DNA of 64,000 nt from Guillardia theta CCMP2712 (Eukaryota > Cryptophyceae > Pyrenomonadales > Geminigeraceae). Positions 24,943-35,461 of the stretch are shown in pieces (within the stretch, counting starts at the first letter, position 1; each line of letters opens with the position of its first letter). Under the pieces are notes generated by a model, which saw only the letters and a program-made list of their open reading frames with translations, had not been told where the DNA came from and searched no databases. The DNA lies in NCBI RefSeq assembly GCF_000315625.1, contig NW_005434670.1:176646-240645 (forward strand), in the 5' to 3' direction. The position numbers were made by a program, and so were the translations under genes.

Positions 24943-27761
24943 TCATAGTACCGTCATGACGTCCGAGGAGTACGTCCCTGGTCCAGGAAGCTGCTGCTTG
25001 AACTTGTCGGAAGGATCCTGAAACCTTTGCGACTGTGAAATGAAGATGGTCTTTCCGTTCTGTGATTGAAGTTAGCTGAACATGTTCCTGCCCTTCTACT
25101 CCTCCTCCTCCTCTCCCTTGTGCTGCTACTGCTGCTCCTTGCTCCTGACCTCCTGATCCTCATACTGGTCCATGCCCTAGCCCTCTCCTCCTCCTCTCTT
25201 GCTCCTCCTTCTCCTCGCACTCACTGCTGGTTTCTTGTATCCCGTTCCCCATTCCATCGACTTGTAGTACTGGCCAGGCGCTGGGCCCTCGATCGCCAGC
25301 TCGGGCTCAGCTCGGGCGCGGGGGGTCCCGGCAATGAGGACGCTGATCGGGCCCTTCTTGAGTTTGCCCTGAATCTGCTTCGGCTGCTTGGACTCGTAGG
25401 TGACAGGAGGGGAACGAGCATCCTCGTCCTGCGAAGAAGCCTGCTCAACAAACCTCTTGCTCGTCGACCCGAAGTTGCCTCCTCGGCTGAACCGCTTCTT
25501 GGAGAGCATGGCGACGAAGTTGTAGCGATTATCCTCATCGTACGCTCCTGGCCCCGGAGCCTTGGGGGCCTCCTTCACCGGCCCGTTGAACCTCGTGCCA
25601 GAGGAGAGGAAGGGAACGGATCTGCGAACCATGGTGGGGGCCGTGTAGGAGGAGAGGTCGTTGAAGCTGGTCCTCACGGCATCGTAACTTCCTGGGCCCG
25701 GGGTGGAAAAGGGCTTTTCCTCCTTCGCCAGCCTCTTGGATGTGCTCCCGAAGCACTGGAGGTGTTCTGGAATCTTCTTGCGGGCCTTTTCCAGGCTGTC
25801 GGGGATCTTGTAGGAGCCGGGGCCCGGGGCCGACACTACCTCGTCTCTGACCGGTTTCTCCTTCACCTGGTAAGGTCGGAGGACTCGACTAGCAAACGTG
25901 GCGGTTGGCTTCCTCCTCTAAAGGCATTCATGAGCTCCATGTGAATCTTTCCTCCGCCCCTCCTCCTCCTCCTCCTCCTCCTCTACTTCTCTTTACTGCT
26001 CCTCCTGCCATTGCTCCTGCTTCTGCTCCCCCTACCGTCACCCCTTTAGTTCCAGCCCTTCTTTCCAGCCTGCTCCCCCTGGTCTACCATCCTGCTTTTC
26101 ACTCCTGCGTCCTCCTCATCAACATCGCACCTGCGGCACAACTTCCGTCCCTTCCTCTTGCTTTCTGCTGCTGTACGCGCCAGGTCCCGGAATCTCCGAG
26201 GCCGTGAGGAAGGAGAGGTCGGCTCGTGCCGACTTGCTCCTTCCGAAGTCGAAGCTCCTGACCTTGGGCCTCGTGGGTTCCAGGACTGGGTCATAGTTCC
26301 CGGGCCCCACCATATCCTTCTTGTCCCCCTGCTCGAAGGTCAGAGGAAGGAACATTTCCACTGAGCACAGACAGCATAGGTCACGATAGGAGGCTTCTGC
26401 TTCACCAGCTGCCCGTTGGGACCCTCCTCGTACCCAAAGGCTTGGTCCTGCGGAAAGTGAACAAATGAGGGGAGGCGGGGAGGAGGAACGGGGAAAAAAA
26501 GACAAGTCAATAGGGAGGAGAAGAACAGGAATGGAGGGAGGGGGGAGAGGGGAAGCAGCAGGAAAAGTTGCTGCACCTGTCGTGGGATTGATGGAGCAGT
26601 CGGAGCACGGTACCATATGATACGTTTGCTGTCCCTCTCAGCGGAACCTGGCAAAACAGTCAATGAGCACCCGCGAGTGAAGGACGGATGTATTGGATGA
26701 GGCGACGAAATTGCAAGAAGGAACACGGATTGTTGTAATATGAAGAAGGAGGAAGGGAGAAAGGAAGGAAGGAAACAGAGGGGAAGAGAGGAGAGGAGAG
26801 GAGAGAGAGCGAGGAGGGACTGAGGAGATCACTTGATGTGTTGACCGTCCTTCTCCTGTCGCTCTCAAAGCTTGAGCGCAGGTCGTAAGCGCCAGGCCCA
26901 GGCTTCTCTAGCACCTGCCCAGCACAGTCACGACAGGCCCAGCAGGAGTGCAGCAGGCACTCACTTCCCTCGACTCCTGCTGCAGCCTGTCGGACTTGGA
27001 GAGGAAGCCGACGTCAGCTGGGGAAGTCAGGAACCTCGGGCCTCCCATGTATCTGAGTTCGAGCAGGTTGACATCTTTCTTTCTTCCCATCAGTCAGGTT
27101 TCACCTCTTTCGCGCTACATCGTAGGAGCCCGGGCCAGGCGTGTTGAAGTCTTGATACCTAGCGGCGGCTACAAACGATGCAAACTCACCAACAGCTGAT
27201 TTGCGGAGATAGAGAAGGAGGAAGAGGAGTATCAGAGGTACAAGAGACAGGTTTCACATCGCTCCACTTCACAATAGACACAAACGGGATCAATTCCTAT
27301 CATCACGAGCAAGAAACTTGAATCAGGGAGGTCGTCGGAACACCAGGAACGAGGAAGAAAAGCAAAGGACACAGACAGAAGGCTCGTAAAGTATCCTGCA
27401 ATTCTCGACGACATCTACTCGTTCACTCGGTTTACCTCCAATCGCTCGCTCAGATGTGCTGGAGAAGGGAGCGTACGCATGATCAATTTCCTGACAAACA
27501 CCCAATCTGTCAGTCGTCCCGCTGATATTTCAGAGAAGCCGTGTGCATGTGAAACTCAGAGAAGCACATGAATGAGATATGCTCTTGCTTGAATCCAGAA
27601 AATTGTGAACAAGTAGCGTGTACACTTTGATGCCACACAGGAACAAAACAAATGCTCACATGGTTGAAATATGATCCATATGAGCCCGGTCCAACGGAAA
27701 CCGGAGTGTTTCCAAACTTTGCAAAAGTTGGAGACCTTTCCGACCTCGACGTGAATGCCAT
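24943..27761 (-). CDS. SHIPPO/STPG-repeat (sperm-tail PG-rich) flagellar protein
   Basis: Ten exons, high to low: 27761-27660, 27490-27436, 27195-27105, 27052-26965, 26914-26833, 26647-26577, 26447-26373, 26328-26162, 25915-25225, 25059-24943; 512 aa. The repeated PGPGxY core is seen in VGPGSYGS, TPGPGSYDVARK, KPGPGAYDLRS, VGPGNYDPV, IPGPGAYSS, APGPGSYKIP, TPGPGSYDAV, APGPGAYDED, GPAPGQYYKS and LPGPGTYSS. Such repeats define SHIPPO/STPG proteins, which act as microtubule-inner or axonemal proteins of flagella. The organism is therefore expected to build flagella at some stage. The intron after 26162 appears to use a GC donor. The last exon sits directly beside the GGA satellite and gap, but it ends in a clear stop. 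Confidence 0.9.
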
Positions 27762-28374
27762 GTTGAAGATAGAACAAATAAAATCTGCTCAGCCGCTAAC
27801 ACGTGAAACAAGCTGATCTCAAGCTCTGGATCCTGTTAGTTGGGCATTCTTTGCACGTCATAGACAGAAGTTCAGCTCATGAAGCGCCCTGAAGCAAATT
27901 TTCGTTGATTGTACAATGAAGCTGATAAATCTCTTTCAACTGCGTGCGTCTTGGCAAAATCAGACGACACGACAGGCAAAATGTCTTGTGGGCAAAAAAT
28001 GCACCGATGGTAATTCAGAGTGGCAGAACTACACGAGATCGACAAGGGAGCAACAAGTTTGCTTAGAATGTTGAGCGATTGAGAGAGAAGTGTCGGGGAT
28101 GCGAACCAAGATGAAGGAGAGGATGAATCGGCAGCAGGGGAGGAAAACAAGGGGCACGGCACTCTAGGGTAAGCAGGAGAGATCGGAAGCGGCGGAGGGA
28201 CGAGAGGCAGGAAGAGACAGCGAGTGTCGAAGAGGCTCTAGGTGGCCACAGGTCGACGACACTACGATCCCTCCTATCCTCCTCTCCCCCTTCCTTCGCT
28301 TCCTCCGCAACCTCCTTCGCCCTCTGGTGCCATGGTAACGGCTAAACGCACGAGTGTCATCACCCTCATACTCC
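27762..28374. other. Intergenic region
   Basis: AT-rich, unremarkable DNA upstream of the flagellar gene. No gene, RNA or repeat was recognised. Composition changes abruptly near 28375, where the GC-rich island begins. Confidence 0.5.
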
Positions 28375-29010
28375 AATCCGCGGCCCGGGCCGCATCGGCG
28401 GCACGGGACACTCTTACTACTAGCTTACTAAGTTATGCGGCACTGATCAGTGAACCGCGGCCCGGCGGGCCCGGGTCGCCCGTCCGGGCCCCCGGGGGCC
28501 CCGCCGCCGGGGGTGCGCAAGTTCTTCCGGGGCGAGGCTCGCGGGCCGCGCGGCGGACGGTCCGATCCGATCCGCGATGATCATCATGGCATCACCGTGT
28601 CAGGCTGATCATCATCGGATAAAAAGATCAGTACGGTACGGACTCGACAACCAGGAGAGTCGAGGACTGAGGCTTGACCTGACATTGCGCGGCCGCGGCC
28701 GGGCGGCACAGCGGCCTGACCTGACTCAGTGTGACTCTCACAGTGAACGAAGGCAGAAACTGAGACCGTGCAGCGAGCCTCCGATCAGTGCCGCGTGCAG
28801 CGAGCCTCCGAGAACCATCGTGACGGGCCAATGAGGTGGCCCGGCCTGCCCGCCAACCGCCGGGCACTGCTGTCCCCCAAACTTAACTGATACCTTCACT
28901 TAACTGCGCGCAGGACAATTCCCCCGCGCCATGCCAGCGATGTCGCTGTGGCCGCCGCCGAAGGAATGAGACGCATACCGGAATGCACCCGCGATGATCG
29001 CAACGAAAGT
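28375..29010. repeat. GC-rich repeat block, left border of the accessory island
   Basis: The sequence is dominated by GGCCCGGGCC, CGGCCG, GATCATC and GACTC/GAGTC words and many short palindromes. It shares words such as GGTCCGATCCGAT with a block near 57850, and style with the spacers at 33960-35100 and 36790-37950. No credible ORF was found. It precedes ORF copy A and ends in the common leader AAGTCCAGTTTCCCCAAAGC. Confidence 0.6.
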
Positions 29011-29095
29011 CTTCTAAACGTCCAGTTTAAAAGTCCAGTTTCCCCAAAGCTGCGGCAGGTTGCTTGAGGACGATCAGTGTGAGGACAATCAGGAC

Positions 29096-30121
29096 ATGAA
29101 TACTACTGTCAAGTCGCTACATAGGTGCTGCTACCGTGACCGCATGCACAGCTTGCTGCAATGGCCCCACCGCATGCTCAGCTCGAGCAAGCCTGATCCA
29201 TCAAGAATGCAGGGCAAGGCTGACTATCAATGCCTGAGATCTCCTCTCAACCTCGTGCATCATATGGGCGAGTATGAAAGTCTTATCCTCAGCAGATGTG
29301 CGAGTCCAGGCTGTATACGACGGGAGAAACTCCGAGTGGACAAGGAGATGAGTCGCAAGCTCGCAGAGAGTGGCGTTCTCACTGATGGCTACATGAAGAG
29401 GTTTAACGCTGCGGTCGACGCCGCGTGCAATGAGTATAGCAAACGCTTGAAGGAATGCCATGATGAGAGTCACTTGACAATCAGTCGATTGGATGCTAAA
29501 ACTCCAGACTTAAAAAAAGTAACAGAATTCCAAGCCGACCTGTGCGTGAGCTTTGACGAGGACACGGATCTTGAAACCATCTTCAAGGACGTGATCGACC
29601 AACCCGCTGCGGACGTGAAGATATTCGGACAGCCTGGAGTCTCGTATGAGCACTTTGAGATTAGAAAGGGGGAGTACATGTGCTTTGAGATCACGGAGAA
29701 GCCAGGGAAGGTCTTTGAGAAGCTGTTCCAGGTCAATCGGCTGTACAATGTATTGAAGGACGACATGATTGGTGCAGACACAAAGATCGCGGCGATGGGC
29801 TTGTTGATGAACGGCAAGAGAGAGGAGTTTGAGATAGTCAGTTTGTGTATGAGGGAGTTCTTTTCTCTGGCTTCTGACGCCAAGTATGATTTGGCACCGA
29901 TGGTGGAACCTGCCAGGATACCGTTCTTTTTGATGTACACTCCGTACAGGAATATCTTTGGAGTCATGCAGGATCTGAAGAACACGGTCGAGAGCAAGTT
30001 CAACAAAATGGAGGGCAAGTTCAATGAAATGGACGGCAAGTTCAACAGAATGGACAGCAAGTTAGATGAATTGAATAGGACGATGGGGCTCGTACTGAAG
30101 CATCTTAATATCGTACCATAA
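29096..30121 (+). CDS. Island repeat ORF, copy A (unknown function)
   Basis: The frame is 341 aa from the ATG at 29096; it is open further upstream, with a TTG at 29060 but no earlier ATG. The family is not recognised. Residues 1-95 are basic and Cys/His-rich and contain one copy of the RMHSLLQWPHRML module. Residues of about 130-300 look globular, with SFDEDTDLETIFKDVIDQP, KGEYMCFEITEKPGKVFEK and FFLMYTPYRNIFGVMQDL. The C-terminus has three KFN-type heptads then KLDELNRTM, probably a coiled coil. It differs from B-D by a single N-terminal module, Asp-Ala-Lys where they have Asp-Pro-Lys, and Glu where they have Ala in MGEYESL. Its 3' flank diverges from the other copies immediately after the stop, where the recombinase gene begins. 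Confidence 0.7.
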   Translation: MNTTVKSLHRCCYRDRMHSLLQWPHRMLSSSKPDPSRMQGKADYQCLRSPLNLVHHMGEYESLILSRCASPGCIRREKLRVDKEMSRKLAESGVLTDGYMKRFNAAVDAACNEYSKRLKECHDESHLTISRLDAKTPDLKKVTEFQADLCVSFDEDTDLETIFKDVIDQPAADVKIFGQPGVSYEHFEIRKGEYMCFEITEKPGKVFEKLFQVNRLYNVLKDDMIGADTKIAAMGLLMNGKREEFEIVSLCMREFFSLASDAKYDLAPMVEPARIPFFLMYTPYRNIFGVMQDLKNTVESKFNKMEGKFNEMDGKFNRMDSKLDELNRTMGLVLKHLNIVP

Positions 30122-30135
30122 TCGACGCGACTGGA

Positions 30136-32145
30136 ATGCCATCGGGCAGTACTTTAAACGACCGGCTCAGTCGACTCATCAAAGGTTATGGAAGGGTGGT
30201 TACTCAAAAGAAATCCACGGGAGTGATGAAGTTGAAAGAAGGCAAAAGTGTCTTGGCAGTGAGAGAGTATGGAATTATTTGTGAAAAGATGACCCAGATA
30301 CGTTCAGACACTATGGCACGAGAAATAGGATCAACAGGCTTGTTCGGATTTGCTGGTACCACGATCATGTGGAACTGTTGCTGTAGAAGCGAAACTTTAG
30401 ACATTCTACATCTTGAACACTTTGATTGGGAGAACGACTGCTTGAAGCTGACAATATTGAAGACCAAGATGGACCAAGGGGGTGTTGACGCCGACATTTT
30501 TTCTCCCAGAACAAGGCACATATTTGCAGCACCCAACAAACCTATGTCTTGTCCTATCTTGGCCATTGCTTTGTATGCGTTTTCCCAAACCAGAATGAGG
30601 ATAAGTCACACCAAATTTTTTCTGGGAAACGACCAGAAGCAGAGGTTTGGCCAAGTCTTGAGAAGGGTATTGTCCACAGAGGACATGCAGGAGGAAGTAT
30701 GGAGGGATGTTGGTAAGTGCTAGCCTGAGGAAGTCTTGAGACTGAGATTGAAATGTGCAGGTTCGCACAGTTTTAGGAAGGGGAGCGTGACGCATCTACT
30801 AGGCATTCCGGGAGGACCAGTCAGTACATCAATATTTCAACGAGCCAGCTGGTCCTTAGGCAACACCAAGGACAGGTACATCGGAACAGTGGAACCAGGC
30901 AATTATCAATACTGTGGGCGTATTCTAGCAGGGGACAACACCAAGAGCGAGAATTTCGATGTGTTACCTCCTCATTTCACAAGAGAAGGTCTGGCAAGAA
31001 TCAACGATATTGGTATGCACAAGTTCATTGATGGATACGACACGTTCCCGGACAGCTACAAGAGATGTTTACCAATGTTCCTTGCGCAGATAGTGTACCA
31101 TCTGGACCGTCTCAAAGACATGTTTCCAAGTCACCATTTCCTATGGGGGTCACCTGTTTTTGCAGTGAAAGGCTCAAGAACAATGCAATTTTTACAAGAA
31201 TTGAAAGAGCATCATATCAGTTTTTGTCGCGGGGAATGCGAAGAATGCGGTATGACCTGCAGTGGAGTTCCGATGCACGTGATGAATGTGGCTGAAATCA
31301 GGAAGCTGCGAGAGAGTCAAGAACAGGGAACAAAGCTGTTGCACGATACAGTGTTGAATGTTTCAACTTCGCTACCGCAAGACATTTACGAGCTGATCAT
31401 TAGAAACTTTGAGGTGAACGGAGCCATTCCACTAGCTCAACGAGATCTGGAAAAGCTGCGGGAGGATCTGACATCCATGATGAATACAGGATTCAGTGAA
31501 ATCATGCAAGGACTTCTGACGTCGAGACTCAGGATGCAGGGTCCTGAGGAACTGACAGGGAGAGGGGGTGGAGGGGAACTGCCAATTATTGACGACAGGA
31601 CAGGCATACTGATTGAAGGCGAAACATTTACATGGGGGGGGATGCAACATCCTGTACCTCAAGGTTTTATTTTCCCTCAGAAGACGCCGTGCAAAAGTAT
31701 GTGGCAGAAATGGCACCTAGGGCAAGAGGAGAAGATTAATGGAGAATGGAAGCGTATTGGTCCACTCAAACGTTTGGAAGGAACAGATCTAGTGTGTGCC
31801 AACATGAAGAAGAACCTTTGCAAAGCAAAAGCAGTCATGTTGGCCATCGAGGTAATGGGCAGAAGACTTGCAAATTTGAGTACTGATATTGGGATCGACC
31901 ATGAGAACTATTCAGAGTGCTTCAATCATGGTTACGTTGAACTTGTCAAGGAGAAGTATGGACCGAATGCATGGAAAAAACAGAGAAAAAGATTCACCGA
32001 GCTTTCATACACGACTATGTACAAAAGGTTATGTCGGAGCAACACAGGCCGAAAGAACAAGAGGAAGAGGAATGCGGTTGCCAACCGTGACGAAGGTGTA
32101 CGACGGTGCGTGTGGACATGTTACATTGCAATGGACAGTGACTGA
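30136..32145 (+). mobile_element. Crypton-like tyrosine recombinase gene, 5'-truncated
   Basis: Two exons, 30136-30712 and 30761-32145, joined over a 48-nt GT-AG intron, give 653 aa from the first ATG. The tyrosine-recombinase set is complete: R84 (CCCRSETLDI), a hairpin Lys near 109-111 (LKTKMDQGG), H195xxR198 (SHSFRKG), W223 and Y232 (RASWSLGNTKDRYIG), all with normal spacing. The W/Y block resembles Crypton elements of oomycetes and other protists. The C-terminal half holds a Cys cluster (CRGECEECGMTC) and a Trp-rich segment (SMWQKWHLGQEE) similar to the GCR1_C-like DNA-binding domain of Cryptons. The core-binding N-terminus seems too short by roughly 100 residues, so the 5' end is probably lost at the junction with copy A, 15 nt upstream. 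Whether it is active is unknown. Confidence 0.82.
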
Positions 32146-32545
32146 CTTTTTTGTAGGGTAAGAAGAATTGATGCTGCTCCAAGCCTGACCCAACAGACTC
32201 ATTCTCCACTTCATTCAGACGTTGACATGGAGATCAGCGATTGACATGCAATAGCCTACCGGACTGTAAGATGACTTACAACCAAGTCAGTGTAATATTG
32301 GTATAAACTGCGCAGATGTGTTTGCATACAACGATTATGTCTCACCCGCCTTTCACCATTTTTTCGGCTAAGTCACATACAACTTGATTATAAAGAATAA
32401 TCCAGTACTGATGTGTACCAGTTTTGGAAAACACTCATCATGATTTGTACCGTCCTGAAATGTGTTCCTGGTACCAATCTTTGTGGAAACATATTTAGTC
32501 AATATCTTTAAAACTAGTGCTATAAGCTGTGCACTCACAACAAGG
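32146..32545. other. AT-rich 3' flank of the Crypton-like element
   Basis: Between the recombinase stop and the leader of ORF copy B the DNA is AT-rich and unlike the GC-rich spacers. It is probably the 3' untranslated tail of the element. No terminal inverted repeat is obvious, as expected for Cryptons. The right border is likely where TTTAGTTTCCCCAAAGC begins (about 32550). Confidence 0.5.
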
Positions 32546-32611
32546 TCTGTTTAGTTTCCCCAAAGCTGCGGCAGGTTGCTTGAGGACGATCAGTGTGAGG
32601 ACAATCAGGAC

Positions 32612-33802
32612 ATGAATACTACTGTCAAGTCGCTACATAGGTGCTGCTACCGTGACCGCATGCACAGCTTGCTGCAATGGCCCCACCGCATGCTCAGCTC
32701 GAGCAAGCCTGATCCATCAAGAATGCAGGGCAAGGCTGACTATCAATGCCTGAGATCTCCTCTCAACCTCGTGCATCATATGGGCGCGTATGAAAGTCTT
32801 ATCCTCAGCAGATGTGCGAGTCCAGGCTGGATGAGACGCAAGCCTCAGTACCGCATGCACAGCTTGCTGCAATGGCCCCACCGCATGCTCAGCTCGAGCA
32901 AGCCTGATCCATCAGGCAAGGCTGACTATCAATGCCTGAGATCTCCTCTCGACCTCGTGCATCATATGGGCGCGTATGAAAGTCTTATCCTCAGCAGATG
33001 TGCGAGTCCAGGCTGTATACGACGGGAGAAACTCCGAGTGGACAAGGAGATGAGTCGCAAGCTCGCAGAGAGTGGCGTTCTCACTGATGGCTACATGAAG
33101 AGGTTTAACGCTGCGGTCGACGCCGCGTGCAATGAGTATAGCAAACGCTTGAAGGAATGCCATGATGAGAGTCACTTGACGATCAGTCGATTGGATCCTA
33201 AAACTCCAGACTTAAAAAAAGTAACAGAATTCCAAGCCGACCTGTGCGTGAGCTTTGACGAGGACACGGATCTTGAAACCATCTTCAAGGATGTGATCGA
33301 CCAACCCGCTGCGGACGTGAAGATATTCGGACAGCCTGGAGTCTCGTATGAGCACTTTGAGATTAGAAAGGGGGAGTACATGTGCTTTGAGATCACGGAG
33401 AAGCCAGGGAAGGTCTTTGAGAAGCTGTTCCAGGTCAATCGGCTGTACAATGTATTGAAGGACGACATGATTGGTGCAGACACAAAGATCGCGGCGATGG
33501 GCTTGTTGATGAACGGCAAGAGAGAGGAGTTTGAGATAGTCAGTTTGTGTATGAGGGAGTTCTTTTCTCTGGCTTCTGACGCCAAGTATGATTTGGCACC
33601 GATGGTGGAACCTGCCAGGATACCGTTCTTTTTGATGTACACTCCGTACAGGAATATCTTTGGAGTCATGCAGGATCTGAAGAACACGGTCGAGAGCAAG
33701 TTCAACAAAATGGAGGGCAAGTTCAATGAAATGGACGGCAAGTTAGATGAATTGAATAGGACGATGGGGCTCGTACTGAAGCATCTTAATATCGTACCAT
33801 AA
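32612..33802 (+). CDS. Island repeat ORF, copy B (unknown function)
   Basis: 396 aa from the ATG at 32612. It matches copy A nearly residue for residue, except that the N-terminal RMHSLLQWPHRML module is present twice in tandem, offset by 195 nt, the second copy beginning at 32852. The C-terminal coil has two KFN heptads. After the stop it enters the shared TAATCGCCTTTGGTC flank seen in C and D but not in A. No frameshift or stop interrupts the frame in any copy, which suggests selection or very recent spread. Confidence 0.7.
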   Translation: MNTTVKSLHRCCYRDRMHSLLQWPHRMLSSSKPDPSRMQGKADYQCLRSPLNLVHHMGAYESLILSRCASPGWMRRKPQYRMHSLLQWPHRMLSSSKPDPSGKADYQCLRSPLDLVHHMGAYESLILSRCASPGCIRREKLRVDKEMSRKLAESGVLTDGYMKRFNAAVDAACNEYSKRLKECHDESHLTISRLDPKTPDLKKVTEFQADLCVSFDEDTDLETIFKDVIDQPAADVKIFGQPGVSYEHFEIRKGEYMCFEITEKPGKVFEKLFQVNRLYNVLKDDMIGADTKIAAMGLLMNGKREEFEIVSLCMREFFSLASDAKYDLAPMVEPARIPFFLMYTPYRNIFGVMQDLKNTVESKFNKMEGKFNEMDGKLDELNRTMGLVLKHLNIVP

Positions 33803-35400
33803 TCGCCTTTGGTCAAACGACTCTTACTGCGAACAGTGGCCCATGACTGTCAAGACCTGTTGCATGCTTGTGGATGGTGGCTGATGTTTGTGTATCCAGT
33901 GGCAATGGTAACAGTGGCTCACCGTAGCGAGGGATGGGAATAAAGTACGTATTGAAACTTCAGTAGAATGAGAGAGCCGCTGAGCCTCGCGGCCCGGACT
34001 GGCGCGGCCGCCGCATTGCCGAAGACATCATGCGACTAACTTTGGAAATACAATGATCCTTGGCACGCCGGCCGTGGATAGGCTTTGACGGCGGGACTGA
34101 GTTCACTATTACTGCTGGAGTCAGGGCCTACAGTGAAGGAGCTTCACTGATTTCATCAGTCTGCTAGAAAGCATCCGAGTCTGCCCCTCGAACTTTCATC
34201 CCTTGCAGTGTCCCAGCCGTCGGGCCGCCGGAGAACGCGGCGGCTCAGCAGCCTTCAGTGTGACTCTCCGATCCTGATCACTGGCAGTGCCGCTGTGCGG
34301 TAGACGGTGTGCAATCTAAACTTGATCACTGAGTACGTGGATAATCAGGAGACTCTCTTCAAGAATCGAGGAGGCTTGACCGTGACGGTACGACGGTCCG
34401 AGGCTGAGTGACCGTGAGCCGCTGGAACCGGACAACCCTCGATGCCGCATCACCAGTCAGAGTCAGTGAGCCGGGCCTGCCGGGACTGGCAGTGCGGCGA
34501 TCGGCCGCGGCGCGGCCCGGCGCTTGCCCCGGGGCCCGGGGGCTCCCGGGTAGTAGTACCCGGTCACTGAGCCTCTGAGTCCGACCGTCGGAGTCGGCGG
34601 CGGTACCGTCGGCGGGTGATCATCGGACCCGACCAGTCACTGTGCTGCCGACCGCGGCCGGGGGCGGCGCCGGGCGCCGCCGAGTCGGAGCCGCGCCGGC
34701 CCGCCGGCCGGCGGGGACGGTGACTCCGGAGTCCGGCGGACTGGGTGACACGGACTCCGGGCGCCGGGCGTGGCACTGCGGCACGCCGGATTCAACTTCG
34801 GATAATCCGATCTCGAGTCCTGATTTTCTCGGTGCACCGGGCCGAACTGCCAGGGCTGACTCCCGCTGCAGTGCGGCGGCACGGTTGCCGCAGTGCGAGG
34901 CAGGCGGGGATGATCGAAGTCGCCCGGCGTCCTGCGGTCGTCACCCGGCCCCTGCCGCGGACTTTGACGGCGGGAATCAGAAAGGCGGGAACTCAGTCGG
35001 AGTCTCGGACGCGGCTTCCGATCAGTTCTGGCGGGAAACTTCAAAAAGTTTGTTGGCGGCAACAAACACTACGCTCCCCACCCCTGTTGTTGACTCAGGG
35101 CTCAGCAGTTGAGCACGGGTAGTCACACCGTACGGTCTTGGGTCGCATGAAGCGCTGGGTTTGTACGAGGTGAGGTTGATATCTCATTTCTTGGGAACTG
35201 CAAGGTACTGGAGCTCTTATACATATGAGGTACAACTGGTACACGAGGAGGTACGGGGGAGGTCGTGTGGCCCTACCAAACTTTGTCAGGATGGGCTCTA
35301 CACGGTACAGAGATTCGTATGGAGGTTTCCAAAAAGGGTTGTAGAATGTGGTAGGGCTGGGCGGATTTAAAAAGAGGCTTTGTATAATCAGTTTAAAAGT
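33803..35400. repeat. GC-rich spacer, copy 1
   Basis: The first 150 nt are moderate in GC. Then 33990-35050 is strongly GC-rich with GGCGCGGCCGCC, CCCGGGGGCTCCCGGG and GACTCCGGAGTC palindromes. The last 350 nt are again AT-richer, with a GGTACAACTGGTACACGAGG-like segment. Overlapping open frames on both strands (34564-35122) are identical in the second spacer, but they have no protein-like features and follow from the high GC. Confidence 0.6.
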
Positions 35401-35461
35401 CCAGTTTCCCCAAAGCTGCGGCAGGTTGCTTGGCTACGATCAGTGTGAGGACAATCAGGAC

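Noticed and set aside
24311-24959. Frames running through the N gap
   Set aside because: They consist of unknown bases and GGA repeat; only the minus-strand part up to 24571 is real exon of the phosphatase gene.
34564-35122. Overlapping 70-156 aa frames on both strands of the GC-rich spacer
   Set aside because: High GC removes stop codons on both strands; the identical frames in the second spacer come from tandem duplication, not from coding constraint.
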